From Sanghuangporus weigelae (lineage: Eukaryota; Basidiomycota; Agaricomycetes; Hymenochaetales; Hymenochaetaceae): DNA of 64,000 nucleotides. The stretch spans positions 868,001-932,000 of the forward strand of contig CP137328.1 in NCBI GenBank assembly GCA_033182465.1, in the 5' to 3' direction. The notes beneath the pieces are model-generated. The model was not told where the DNA came from, did not search any database, and worked only from the letters and a program-made list of their open reading frames with translations. The position numbers and the translations under genes were made by a program. Shown here one piece after another: positions 24,599 to 36,018 of the stretch. How positions within the stretch are numbered: position 1 is the first letter of the stretch; every line of letters begins with the position of its first letter.

Positions 24599-24886
24599 TG
24601 TAAATATACTCTTTCCTTTCCTCTTTGTCCACAAGTCTTCCAAGCGATAAGCAGTGAATACTCGTATCACAATGGACAAGCAGATTGATACGACGAGGAC
24701 AAAAAGATGCGACCAATGGTGAGGCTGTTCCGCGTCGTAAAGATCCCATGCCGATGAATGATTGAAATCACGTCTCGGAATGATGCTTTTGTTCGCCCTA
24801 GCGCCCGTATATTCGTCCATCTTCACATGCTCAATCTCCGACATTGATATAAGGCCCACAGAATAAGACAACGACGCGTCCTCCAC
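24599..24886 (-). CDS. Hypothetical single-helix membrane protein fragment
   Basis: A 96-residue frame, MEDASLSYSVGLISMSE onward, with one clear membrane helix (HLFVLVVSICLSIVIRVFTAY) followed by basic residues. It lies just upstream of the DUF3433-type gene on the same strand. It may be an exon of a separate gene, a tail-anchored protein or a relic. No family recognised. Confidence 0.3.
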
Positions 24887-25423
24887 GAAGACCTTGATTC
24901 CGAAACTACTGTCATTTTCGCTGCATTTTTACTCGGGCTTCTCACCATTTCGTCCACACAGATTCCGCGAATGGCTCTGCGTTTTATCGCCCAATTGGTC
25001 GAGTCACGCTGGGGTCTATCACGTTGTGCTCTTCATGTACCGAATCTTCGATATGCTGCACGTCGATATAATTCGATATGAGTGTTGGGCAGCGGATCGA
25101 TTTTTCCAATTTGGGCGTTAAACTTCATATTATTTACGGCTATTTGGTATGATTTGCGCCACTAACACTGCCATATCTGGCGCTCACGTCAACATCTTGG
25201 CTATTCAAAACAGAACAATACAACGAAAAAACTCGCAGGCTCACAGATCCTTGAGTTCACAACGATTTCGCTCCGATCCAACTCCTTTCGTCACTGTTGC
25301 AGCTTATTTCCAAAGAGGACGTAATCAAAGCCTGAACTCCAACAAAACGAGAATCCATCAACATAGCACAGGCCTCAATTGAAAGATCCTATAAAACGCA
25401 AAACGCCTTTTGATTTACTTGGC

Positions 25424-26444
25424 ATGTCTACTGTCCTTCTAAGGTCCCGCTTGAAGGGTGCGCTCTACGGTCTCGCAATAGGATATGCAGTAGGAGTCCC
25501 GTACGAATTCAAAGGTCGTGGAATTTACACTGCTTCCGGGAACATGGAACCTTCGTTCACCTTCGTAAGCAAAGATGATCAAACGATGCCGCCTGGAACG
25601 CGGATGGATGATACCAGGTAAGCCGCATTGCTCTTAAGATTTTGTAATGAAGATGCGATTGCCGATGAATTCGATATTGTTGGTTGCTATTTTCAGCACA
25701 GCGCGGTCTGGCAGAGTCCTTAAACAAGAATGGCACACTCATTTGGGAAGACGTAGCTAGTAAACTTCTTAGCTGGTACGAAGATGGTAATGGATTCATG
25801 ATTTCTTGGTGTATTCTTGCATGTTGATTGCTTACCGCATAGGATATTTGTCTTCCGTTGGTTATCGCCTCGACATTGGTAAGCAACTCGCTTCATGTCC
25901 ATTCTCCTCCATCTCTCGCCGACCGATTCAACTGGAAGTTTCGAATACACAGGGAATGCGACGCGCGAAGCTCTTACGATCTACTCAAACACTCTTCGAC
26001 GAGGTGCGGAACTCACACTCGCCGGCTCCAGCAATGCGCTTTCATCTGGAAATGGGTCTCTCTTCCGCCTCGCCCCGGTTCCCGTCTTCTATCATAACAA
26101 TCCGATGGAGGCACTCACCATGTCCGATTTACAAAGCAAGATAACACACTCTTCGCAGATGTGTATCGAGTCGTGTAGATTAGGCCATTTCGCAATTGTT
26201 TGGCTTCTTCGCTGGTACCGAGTCATCCTCCAGAGAGGAAAGGAAGAAGCAAGCTCTAGATCCGCAGTATGTTCCCGAGGGCGTCAATGCTGAGGAGCTA
26301 AATTTCGTTACAGAGGAAGCGAAGACTTTGAGAGCAGGAACTTGGAAGACGAAATCTGTGAACCAGATCAAGGCCTCCGGTTTCGTGATCCACTCACACG
26401 AAGCGGCGTTGTGGGCGCTTTGGAACTTCACGACCGGCAGGTTA
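25424..26444 (+). pseudogene. ADP-ribosylglycohydrolase, N-terminal part, split by insertion
   Basis: Starts MSTVLLRSRLKGALYGLAIG, followed by AVGVPYEFKGRG and MPPGTRMDDTR. These match the DraG/ARH family start (GCLLGGAIGDALGVPYEF, then a DDT metal-binding motif). Later exons give GYLSSVGYRLDIG, GNATREALTIYSNTLRRGAE, SGNGSLFRLAPVPVFYHNN (family GNGSLMRIAPV) and HSHEAALWALWNFTTG. The gene then stops at a transposon end at 26445, with its last part 18.9 kb away at 45.4-45.6 kb. The second exon does not join the first in a clean frame, so decay had probably begun. These enzymes remove ADP-ribose from proteins or free ligands; this copy cannot make a whole enzyme. Confidence 0.75.
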
Positions 26445-26639
26445 CAGGCATTTACTGGTCCTTTAACCAGTACCCTTCCTTTGAACACCCTACATTTACT
26501 CACTCAAACCTCCAATTTGCAACTTGAAATTTTTATCATAGGTGGACAGAATACACATGAGTCATGCTGCGAAATTTCAGCAAATTCCTATGACCCATTA
26601 AATACAGAGAAATTATTTACTGCTGAATTTCAGTGAAAC

Positions 26640-28590
26640 TTGTTAGGGAGTAGGCCCGGGGTTACACCGGTTCGATCCTTTTGCCTAAGCAGCGGTGTAT
26701 TGTGCAGAGGTGATCTTATCTACCCACGTCTGGCTGCACCACGCGGTCCCTTACTAGCCTTCCTAGTCGCGGTCCGAGTTATGGATGCGTTCAGATACGA
26801 GGTAATAGTAAAGCAGATTGGGATTTCCAAGAGGCATGATAGTACAAAGCACACAGTAATAGCTCACTGTAGGGCAAGCTTTACACCAGTGTGTTAAGAG
26901 GATCGAAAGATGGGGAAATGAGGGCCTAATCCTACAGCTATTTATGCTCCCAGATATTCCATTTTTCCATCCTATGTCTTACTCATCCTGTCTCCACTTT
27001 ACTCCACTATTACATCTGTTCCTTTGTCATCCTGCTGCACTTTGCTCCACTTTGCTCCAATCTTTGTAAGATTGTCTCCACTATGACAGAATTCTGTGGA
27101 GTTGCTGACTGAGACAATAGGAGTGGTGTTGCGATGTGGAATGCTCCACTGTCAGTACTCCATAACGATGTCATTGCCATCATTGAGTGGCATCTTTGCT
27201 CTTGGAGTGATGTAGGCTGCTCAGTATGTGACTCTTCGGAATTCATCTCGAGGTCCATTGAGTGTAAGCATAACTCGCATGTCGGTGTTAAGGTGTTGGG
27301 TTGGTGTAGAGTATGGTCCAAGACATATCATAAACTGCATAAGTTCTGCTGGTGGGTTCTGCTGGGTTCTGGTGACTAGCCATGCTTTGCCTTCGTATCA
27401 TATGTCTCGAATGTAATGCCATATCCTTCGTTGTATAAGGAGTTGTAACTGCTTGGTCTCCAGGTTTGCATCTTTTGGTAAATAGAGGTTTGCCTGTATC
27501 GTAGATGCTGGACATGGTGTGTGCAACTGCGATCTATACCATCCAATCATTCTCCAAGTTATCGGGTTCGCAGTTCGAGGGGTTTGAGTTGTGATCGTGA
27601 GTTCCTCTCGTTTCTTGGGTACTACTGGGTTTGGTGGATTGGAATGCATTGTGTCTTGAAGGTGTCGCTCGGTTTCAATGTGACAGTCACGAGTGCCAGC
27701 GGTTGACATGCATACTATGTAGTATACCTCATAAAGGACCATTTAGACTCGGGCACAGACTTGACAGTGCTGAAATGCCAGTGAGGTCTCCATAAACCTT
27801 ATTAGCCTTTAGCCTTTTAGCATTTAGGCTTTTAGTAGTTGTGCTTCTAGACTTCTAAGAAGTTTGATTGCTTCTTTGATCAAGGTTGCTCCGGTTGTTC
27901 AGTCGGCGGTGTTAGAGTGGTAGTCCGCTGTCAGGCTATGAAATTGCCTGGACATAAACAAGCAGGAATAGCATAGCATCAGTCATTACTATCAAGCAAT
28001 AGCTCTATGGGATGCGACATATAAATCCTTGAAACTCAGATTCAGCTCATTCGTAAGTGCTCTACCAATGCGATCAGAAAAGAAAATCATGAGCATAATG
28101 ACAGAAGCCCATACCAGATAAGCGTAGGGTGATAGCAATGCGAAATCACCAAGAAAAGCGGCTCTACCCTAGTCGTAATAGTCGTCTCAATCATGATTCT
28201 AATACCGCATCAGGATAAATCAACTTGGATATCAATGCTGACACTTACTGTAGCTGTTCAATGGTGATCTGACGAGGCCTACAAATTAACCTCAACACCT
28301 TCTTCATGCGGCACCACATGTGTGAAAGGCGTGCAAAAGGGTTGCGAGAAGGCATTTTGAGAAGATACGGATTAAGGAGACTACGCCGTCACTCATATAC
28401 AATTTATACTGAATTGGTCTAAGCCATACAGGGTCCGACGAGCTTCTTTAAGGTCCCCGTTCAGAGGTATTCAAATCGCTTATTGACCTGAAGCAGACCG
28501 ATAATGTGCACCAGAATTGAGGGTATGAGCCTAGATTTGTGCAAGCCAATTCAGACTCCCTATCAACGACTACATTACAATGAGTCAATG
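26640..28590. other. Non-coding mobile-element interior
   Basis: No gene recognised. It contains a GGTTCGATCC string (26671-26680), like a tRNA B box, but no tRNA cloverleaf. The reading is AT-rich with short unsupported frames, and probably represents decayed repeat DNA. Confidence 0.4.
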
Positions 28591-28600
28591 CTTAGGCATG

Positions 28601-29400
28601 TGTCATGACCTAATCAGGAGGCAGTCCAAGCTTTGTTAGAATACCATAAAGGGATATGAGCTTTGGACTCGCAGGACAAGAAGCCGAGATGGAAATCAGA
28701 TTCTATATTAGGAAGGTTGAACCTAATTTTTCTTATATAAGCAAGTGCATTTGAGTCCTATTTTTAGTTTATTTTCTTAGCCTTGCTTTGTAATGCTTAA
28801 TAATGCTTAATAAGCTCAGCCTATATAAGGCGGGCGAGCGAGCACGCCAAGAGAGAGAGCAACTTGACCTTTAACCACCATCATCTCTCTCCAGTTTGTT
28901 ACTTTGTGTCATAAGTCTAAGTAAAGTGTTAGTTTTTGTTACTGCTGTACAAATTAGGCAGTCGGTAATAAAGCTAAGGTGTTAATTACTGTTACTTCAT
29001 TACTGTTCAGTACCCTAGATTTGCAAGCACACAGAAGTGTTTGTCATTGTTTAGCGCGGTGCACTCAAGTCAGGTGCTTGTTTGTACCCACCCTTGCTGA
29101 ATATTAGTGTTGTGGTTTATTTGACATCAGCATATCACTCAGATACGTCATTGCACAGGTAGCTGACACTACTTTAGTGTTTGCTGTTAGTACCTGTTAA
29201 GAATAAGTGCGGTTGCTAGTACTGCGAAGAGCGTTGCTACTAGGACCGATAACGATAAGCGAGGTTGCTAGAACCACTACTGTGCTGCTTCTAGAACCTA
29301 GTACGTATTAAGTTTGAGTTCAGGACTCTTATCAGCAAATCACACCTATCATACGTTGTCACCCCAAAATCATCCATATCAACTTCCATTACTTACCCAA
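28601..29400 (+). mobile_element. Possible solo LTR or LTR-like promoter region
   Basis: Begins TGTCATGACC, a common form of Copia-type LTR start. It has a TATA box (CTATATAAGG, 28821-28830) and an AATAAAG polyadenylation-like signal about 140 nt after it. A matching CA end and target duplication were not found, so the right border is arbitrary and the family is uncertain. An old relic is likely. Confidence 0.3.
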
Positions 29401-30033
29401 CGGCCAACAATATCATACGCAGTCTAAGAATTAGTTGCCCCTAGCTAAACGAACAATAGGGAAGACTACCCGTCTAGATAAATAGACCGGTTGACTCTGT
29501 GAGAGCACTGTAGAATTTATTCACAAGTCCACTCTCAGCACGACACCGCGGCAATAGGCGGTCGGCAGTGTTAGCTGTTAGCAGGATTACGTATCCACTT
29601 CGGTGCTTCTAGCGCTTGGGTGGTAACAGGTTACTGTTGCCTGGGCCGCTCAATCGCTTGGGCCCGTGATAGCTGGCTTGGTTACTGGTCACATTTGGAA
29701 AGCTGATCGTGTGGATCTGTTGATCATGTCGATCCTGATGCGAGATTTTAAGTGGATCCTTTCAAAACTCAATGAGAAACAATGAATCAGATGCATTTTG
29801 CTATTCATTCATGCTTTGAGCATAGCTCAAAAGCAGATATATTAGTACTCCACTACTGTAAGTACATGCAGCCTAGTTTTTGTGGCAAAAGAGCTATCTG
29901 ATGAATTAATATAAGGCATACAATAAAGGTGACTTGAAAAGCGTGACAGGCAGACTTACCAACATTATTATGTAATCGGGCAGATCTCATCTCGCACTAG
30001 CGTGACAGTTATGTCACAAGGTGTTCAAAGGAG

Positions 30034-30196
30034 TTACAGCCATTTGCAAAGGTAATGGCAAAAGCCGAAATTCACGTGTTTTTTGACACGCGTCGTTCCC
30101 TCAAAAGCCAAAAACGAATTAAACAGTATATTTCTCGGGAAATACTGTACAATAAAATATGATATAACCACATAAAGAAAGAGAAAGAAAGCGCGC
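30034..30196 (+). repeat. 163-bp inverted repeat, left copy
   Basis: Inverse of 45002-45164 with few mismatches and the same length. It starts TTACAGCCATTTGCAAA and ends GAAAGCGCGC. Together the two copies bound a 15.1-kb segment. Long inverted ends like this fit a large DNA transposon, but no target duplication is clear. Confidence 0.75.
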
Positions 30197-30533
30197 ATCC
30201 AACAATGTAACTATATCCCAAAGATGTTGTGTGTACGTGGTGGAACAAAAAAAGACATCCTCATCAAGTCCATACTCACAATCTCTCTCAGGCAATGCAA
30301 AAATTGTAGCTTACAAATTATTCCATGCAATGATCTGATTTGAGTGGCATAAATCATGCTATACCCAAGGCTATCCATGGCTGAGTTTTTGTGGCATGTC
30401 TTGTGCTGTTTATGATAGAGCAGGGCAACATGCCAGCATGGCTATTTGCAGGATTCCTCTCTCAGCATTGCATCTGCCATCGCTTATGCAGTTCAACAGC
30501 AAAAAATCTGATTCTTTCGGCTAAAATCATCTT

Positions 30534-30830
30534 CTAATTGGGGCTTTCGGAATATGTGAGATTGAGTTCATTTGATGACTTATATAGTTGTGGTATGTGA
30601 GTCGTTTTATGGTACAGGTCAGTACATGTACCTATCCCATCCGGTTGATGCTCTGAACAGCAATTGCAGCAGTGTCTGGAGCTAGGTTCATCAACGTCTT
30701 CGATTTCATCTTTGCATTTCAAGCCCGAGCAGACTAAGAAGCCTGAACAACAGACCGGTCGGCTGCAATCCATTGTGCCTGTCATCGCTTGATGGAGTGA
30801 AAGTGTACAGCGAGTGCACACCTGCACCAT
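30534..30830 (-). CDS. Cysteine-rich small ORF (98 aa)
   Basis: Twelve cysteines in the first 70 residues, with pairs such as CTRC, VCCSGF, CSGLKC and HCCNCC, suggesting a zinc-binding module. No signal peptide and no named family. It lies downstream of a larger hypothetical gene on the same strand, inside the mobile-element block, so it may be cargo or a chance frame. Confidence 0.3.
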   Translation of the reverse strand: MVQVCTRCTLSLHQAMTGTMDCSRPVCCSGFLVCSGLKCKDEIEDVDEPSSRHCCNCCSEHQPDGIGTCTDLYHKTTHIPQLYKSSNELNLTYSESPN

Positions 30831-31249
30831 CGTCTACAAGAAACAACCCCAATCAAACTCTTGTCCAACCGAAAGCAGGTGGAATTGCTACTATACAACA
30901 CAGTCTGATTCTGCATATGTAGGTCAAAATACAAGGGAACTAGAGACCGGCCTGCGTTCCTAAGAACACATCATAGATAGGGAGATAAGGGGAGCATAAC
31001 CTAGCGACACCTAATGTACACAAACACAATCGCAAAACGAAAAGGAGTACAGATGTGAGTCGGCATAAGACGACTTGAAGCATAACAGAAATACAGAATA
31101 CAATCCTTTCGAGCAACAATCGCCAAACAAAACAAGGAAGGAAAGGCGAGGAGAGTGTTATTCCGCCCCTGAAGAGTAAGCAATCATCCAGTCCATAATA
31201 CTTTTGGCCTCTGACGGTACAGTAAGGCTGGATAGTCCCTGTCCTAGCT

Positions 31250-33224
31250 CACGCCACCTCCGCCTCCGAATCTGTTGTCCCCGACTCCTGGTTCGTTGGA
31301 ACAGGGTTTAACAAATCCAGCCAATGCAACAGAATATGATAATCTGTATAACTCTTACTTCCCTCCCCTTCGTCACTTGAAAGACTTGAAGCCTGCTCTT
31401 CGATGAATGTGTCGATAGCTTTCTCCATCGTCGCGTCCTCACTTTGGATGTAGTTGTCATCTTAAAGAACCTTACGTGCCCGCACAAATTCACTTTGGCA
31501 ATCGATTCCTAATTTTTCTTCTTCCACCATCGCCTTGTGGAATGAAGTTGCCAGTCCTACTACGTCGGAGCCCTTGAGATCATTCACAGTCTTCTTCATC
31601 AGATCTTCAACGTGTTCTATGGTGTCGAAGTAATCGACGTCAAATGTATGCCTGCGGTGTGTTAGATAGTCTAATACGTCTCAGAGCGCTGATGGACCAG
31701 TTACCGCCATTCTGCAGAGATTCTTGGAAAGTAGAATGTAAAGGCACTTGCGAATTGTGTTAAACCTCGTATTCCAAGAGTTGTATTCCTGCTCAGCATC
31801 AGATAGCCTGGACATACAAGAAGCCTGCTGCTCGGTCCATGCGAGAACAACTGAGCGCTCTGGTGCTGAGGAAGGAATGGAAGGAATGGAAGGAGCTTCC
31901 TGGTTGTGAGCACTTCGGTCAGGTTGGTGTTCGCTCCAGTAGGTCAAGTGGACCTTCACGAGTCTCTCAGCAGCGTAACTATCAGCCAAAGTCGATAAGT
32001 TGATATGAGGTTTCTGATTTGCCAAAGGGCCACTATCATCTTCGGACTTTCGTTTTTGTGATTTCTTCTTCATATCGCGGCCATTGCACAATAGTTCAAG
32101 TACATCAATCCAGGTTTTCTGTCCTCGTATATCTAAAGCCGTTCCGTAAACAAAATGCTGCCCATCGTTCTGGTTGCGCTCTGGTTCCGGCACACGTGCC
32201 AACAGCTCCTCAGCAGTTCCTTCATCGCATGTCAATCGGTCGAGAAGTTCTTCGTAGTAATTGATATAAGCTTTCTTGTGATTGACCTTGTTGTACGCTC
32301 GGATTAAGTTATCTTTCGCCGATGTGAAGCACCACACGAGCTGTGGCATGAAGAACCTCATTTGTTACAGCAAAGTGTCATTCCCTGGCTCCTCCTTCTG
32401 CGTGACATCCATTGGCAGCAAGCGGCCTCTCTCATTGCAAAACAACTCGTTAGGTGAGAGGTTTCTCGTAACCTCGTTGACAACAGCTGCATGTGGCTCG
32501 TTGCTTTTCCATGGCAGATTCGAAAAGACGCTCTCATACTGAATGCAGAAGTAATGTTCCTTGTCCTCATCCAGTTGTTTGTAATCATGAAAAGCCCACC
32601 ACGCCTTCATGACAGCATCGGTAAACTTCCACCAAACGACTGAAGAACCCATTGGATTGTAACGATTAACAAGTTTAACGGTGAAATGCTGGGGCAAAGC
32701 GAGTATGAATCCATTTGCGATGGCGAAGTGGACATCATCAAGGTTCCTGCAGAGGACAATTGCCTCGTGGCTTCCCCGGTACTGGGAACAAGCCAGCATC
32801 AGACAAGATGCATCTGGATATTACATGACATGCTTACTCCAAGGACCTTTGCTTCCAGCAGCATCGAGACTTCCATCAGTTCCGCCATTGACGAGGCTTG
32901 TTCCTCAATGTTAGACTTGACTGTCTTCTTGACTTTCTCTAATAGACTCTTCTGTTCTTTGATCTCTTCGCCTTGTAAATCCATCTTCTCGACCGATGTT
33001 CTCATGTTTTCGGCAAGCTCGACAACCATGTCCACCATCTTCTTCAGCAGACGTGTCATAGCGTCATTCTGGCGTTCCGGTAATTCAGTTTTCAACCTCT
33101 GGAGGTTTTCGATCACACCTACAACACTGATTAGTTGGGTAGACACGCAGCATCCCAAATCTCACGTACTCTTGATGCTCTTTTCCTCTGATCTTGTCAC
33201 ATCGCCAACTCGAGAGGGAGACAT
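31250..33224 (-). pseudogene. Hypothetical coiled-coil gene inside the mobile block
   Basis: Read from MSPSRVGDVTRSEEKSIKS at 33224. A second exon encodes a long coiled coil (LLKKMVDMVVELAENMR and onward). A third encodes YRGSHEAIVLCRNLDDVHFA and GSSVVWWKFTDAVMKAWWAF. The reading then runs through RAYNKVNHKKAYINYYEELLDR and a Lys-rich stretch to an acidic tail ending TTDSEAEVA near 31250. The frame is largely kept, but stop codons interrupt it, so it looks recently inactivated. No known domain. The size (about 600 aa) and coiled coil do not resemble a transposase. It may be a host gene carried along, or an element-specific gene. Confidence 0.45.
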
Positions 33225-33889
33225 TGTACACAGAAAATCGTCAATGGAGGTTATGTCGACGTGGTGGTAAGATAAAAGATAATGGGGAAGTCTAGGGTCT
33301 TCGTCTGACTCCGACATTGTAAACGATGGCATTCTTGTCCTTGTAGTACCAATGTACCAACCAATGATACAGGGATAGAAGCATGGGCACGTGCTGACGT
33401 GACTCTGTAACGATCACGAATGAAAATTTCCTCTTTCCTCTTTCCTCTTTCCTTACCTACTACATCATGCTTCCCGGGCTCTCTTCTGCAAATCAATCTA
33501 TCTTTGGCAGCAATTGTAGAAGGCAAACGCCGGTGAAAGCCATCTCAGAAAGTTCTCAATGCAGCTGTTGAAGACATTCCTACGATCAAGTGTGGTCGTG
33601 GACACCCTCGCAAAGTCGCTCCAGAACAGCGGGACTCAAATGTTCACTTGTGCATTGATAAAGCTAAAGTATGTTCCATCTTTTTTGCCATGCGCTGGGT
33701 TCTATATATTTGTTGCAGCATGCTGTTCAAGCCGCGGAAATTCAGTGTCAAAACAGGACTGGAACTGACAGGGATAGTCAGGTATGTTCTTTTTTATAAA
33801 AAAGAAGAAACTCTTGTATCTGCCATTGACCACCCCTGAAGCAGTAAGAATGTCATAGGATGGAGCATTTCGATTTAGAGATGGGAGAT

Positions 33890-36014
33890 GCTGTAGACTA
33901 TCAGACCCTCTTAAGCAGTGGCGAAGGCAGCTGCGTTCGACTACAGGGAGGCGTCGGCGATGTCAAAGATCAGAGAGGTAAGACAGGGTGCAACTCGTGG
34001 CTAGGCCTCCTAGACAGCTTGATGCTGCGGCGAACGATTCGACCCGGAAGCACTGCCACCAATCAGAATGCACGCTCAGTCATGGGGGAGAGCTCAATCA
34101 TAAAGACTAGAACATGGTCGGTGTACGGAGGGGTGCCGCTGATAGCACACAGGACGGAGGCACCAGTGATCATTAAGAGATTGGCATCGTCGTCGATCAC
34201 CATGAAGAGAATTCGGTCGGCGATCACTTGTAAGGTCTCGGTGTCATGGATAAGTAGTAGAGCGACGGCGTCGTTGGGTTGTGTGGGCATCGGCGATCAC
34301 CAGGAGAGTGACGTCCTCGCCGATCACTATGAAGAGAACTCGGTCGGCAATCGCGTGTAAGGTCTCAGTGTCATTGATAAGTAGTAGAGCAATGGCAATT
34401 ACTAGGAGAGCGACGGTGTTGCTGATTACCAGGGGAGTGATGGTGTCGCCGATTACCAGGAGAGCGATGGTGTCACCGATTGTCAAGAGGGTGATGGCAT
34501 TGCCGACTCTCAGGACCGGGGGTAACCCTGCTGATCACTTGTGCAGTGGTGGGGAAGTACGTGCCCCTAATATTCCCTAAACAGGAGCGGAGTCTTGCGT
34601 TGGCGTGCGGTCCTCGGCGGAGATGATAGGGAGCGAAGCAACTAACAGAGAGGAGAGGAATGCACTTGGATCTATTCTCGACTTCTTTTGGACACTACAT
34701 ACATGAGGTCTATATATACTGGGGAATACTGGTGACGAGTGTAACAGAGGTGGCAACGGTAACGGCGCATCACAGGCACACAATCGGGGCACGCTGCGAA
34801 GCTGCCAAGACACGGGCATGCGCCGATCGGGCTGGCGGTGATTGGCGCGGCACATCATATCATCGGGCGCGCTCGGATCGCTAAGTGGTCACACCAAACG
34901 AATATGAAACGTCAGGGGAGGCAATAATACTAAAGTGGGGAATATGCTAGTGGCCGCCGCTGTAGACTATCAGACCCTCTTAAGCAGCAGCGAAGGCAGC
35001 TGCGTTCGACCACAGGGAGGTGTCGGCGATGTCAAAGATTGGAGAGATAAAAAAAGGTGCAACTCATGGCTAGGCCTCCTAGACAGCTCGATGCCATGGC
35101 GAACGATTTGACCCAGAAGCACTGCCGCCGATCGGAATGGACACTCAGTCGTGGGGGAGAGCTCAATAGTAAAGACTGGAACATGGTCGGTGTACGGAGG
35201 GGTGCCGCTGATAGCACACGGGACAGAGGTGCTGACGATCACTAAGAGATTGGCGTCGTCGTCGATCTCCACGATGAGAGCTCAGTCGGCGATCGAGTGT
35301 AAGGTCTCGGTGTTGTGGATAAGTAGTAGAGTGACGGCGTCGACGGGTTGCGTGGGCGTCGGTGATCACTAGGGGAGTGACGTCCTCGCTGATCACTAGG
35401 AGGAGAACTCGGTCGGTGATCGCTTGTACGGTCTCGGCATCGTGGATAAGTAGTAGAGCGACGGCATTGTTGGGTTGCGCGAGCATCGTCGATCACCAGG
35501 AGAGCGACGGTATCACCGAATGTCAAGAGGGCGATGGCTTTGCCAACTCTCAGGACCTGGGGTAACCCCGCTGATCACCTGTGCAGTGGCGGGGAAGCAC
35601 GTGCCCCTAATATTCCCTAAACGGGAGTGGAGTCTTGCATCAGCGCGCGGTCCTCAGCGGAGGCGATAGGGAGTAAAGCGACTAACAGAGAGGAGAGGAG
35701 TGCACTCAGATCTATTCTCAACTTCTTTTGGACACTACATACATGAGGTCTATATATACTGGGGAATACTGGTGACGAGTGTAACAGAGGTGGCAACGGT
35801 AATGGCACGTCACAGGCATGCGATCAGGGCGGGCCCGAAGATCGGGGCATGGTGTGTAGCTGCCAAGACATGGGCGCACGCCAATCAGGTTGGCGGCGAT
35901 TGGCACGGCACATCATATCATCGGGCGTGCTCAGATCGCTAAGTGGTTGCACCATACAAATATGAAATGTCAGGGGAGTCAATAATACTAAAGTGCGGAA
36001 TATGCTAGTGGCTG
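33890..36014. repeat. Tandem pair of about 1.07-kb repeats
   Basis: Unit 1 (about 33890-34963) and unit 2 (about 34964-36014) are similar throughout, beginning TGTAGACTATCAGACCCTCT and ending ATGCTAGTGG-C-GCCGC. Each contains its own degenerate minisatellite (units with GATCACNAGGAGAG and GTAAGGTCTCGGTG). Each also has a TATATATACTGGGG box near the right part. They may be tandem LTR-like or satellite units; no gene is seen. Confidence 0.75.
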
Positions 36015-36018
36015 CCGC

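Noticed and set aside
26640-26900. A tRNA gene or tRNA-derived SINE, from the GGTTCGATCC string
   Set aside because: No A box at the right distance and no cloverleaf could be drawn.
27900-27970. A tRNA-like stretch (TTAGAGTGGTAG)
   Set aside because: Resembles a D-arm only; the T-arm and acceptor stem do not pair.
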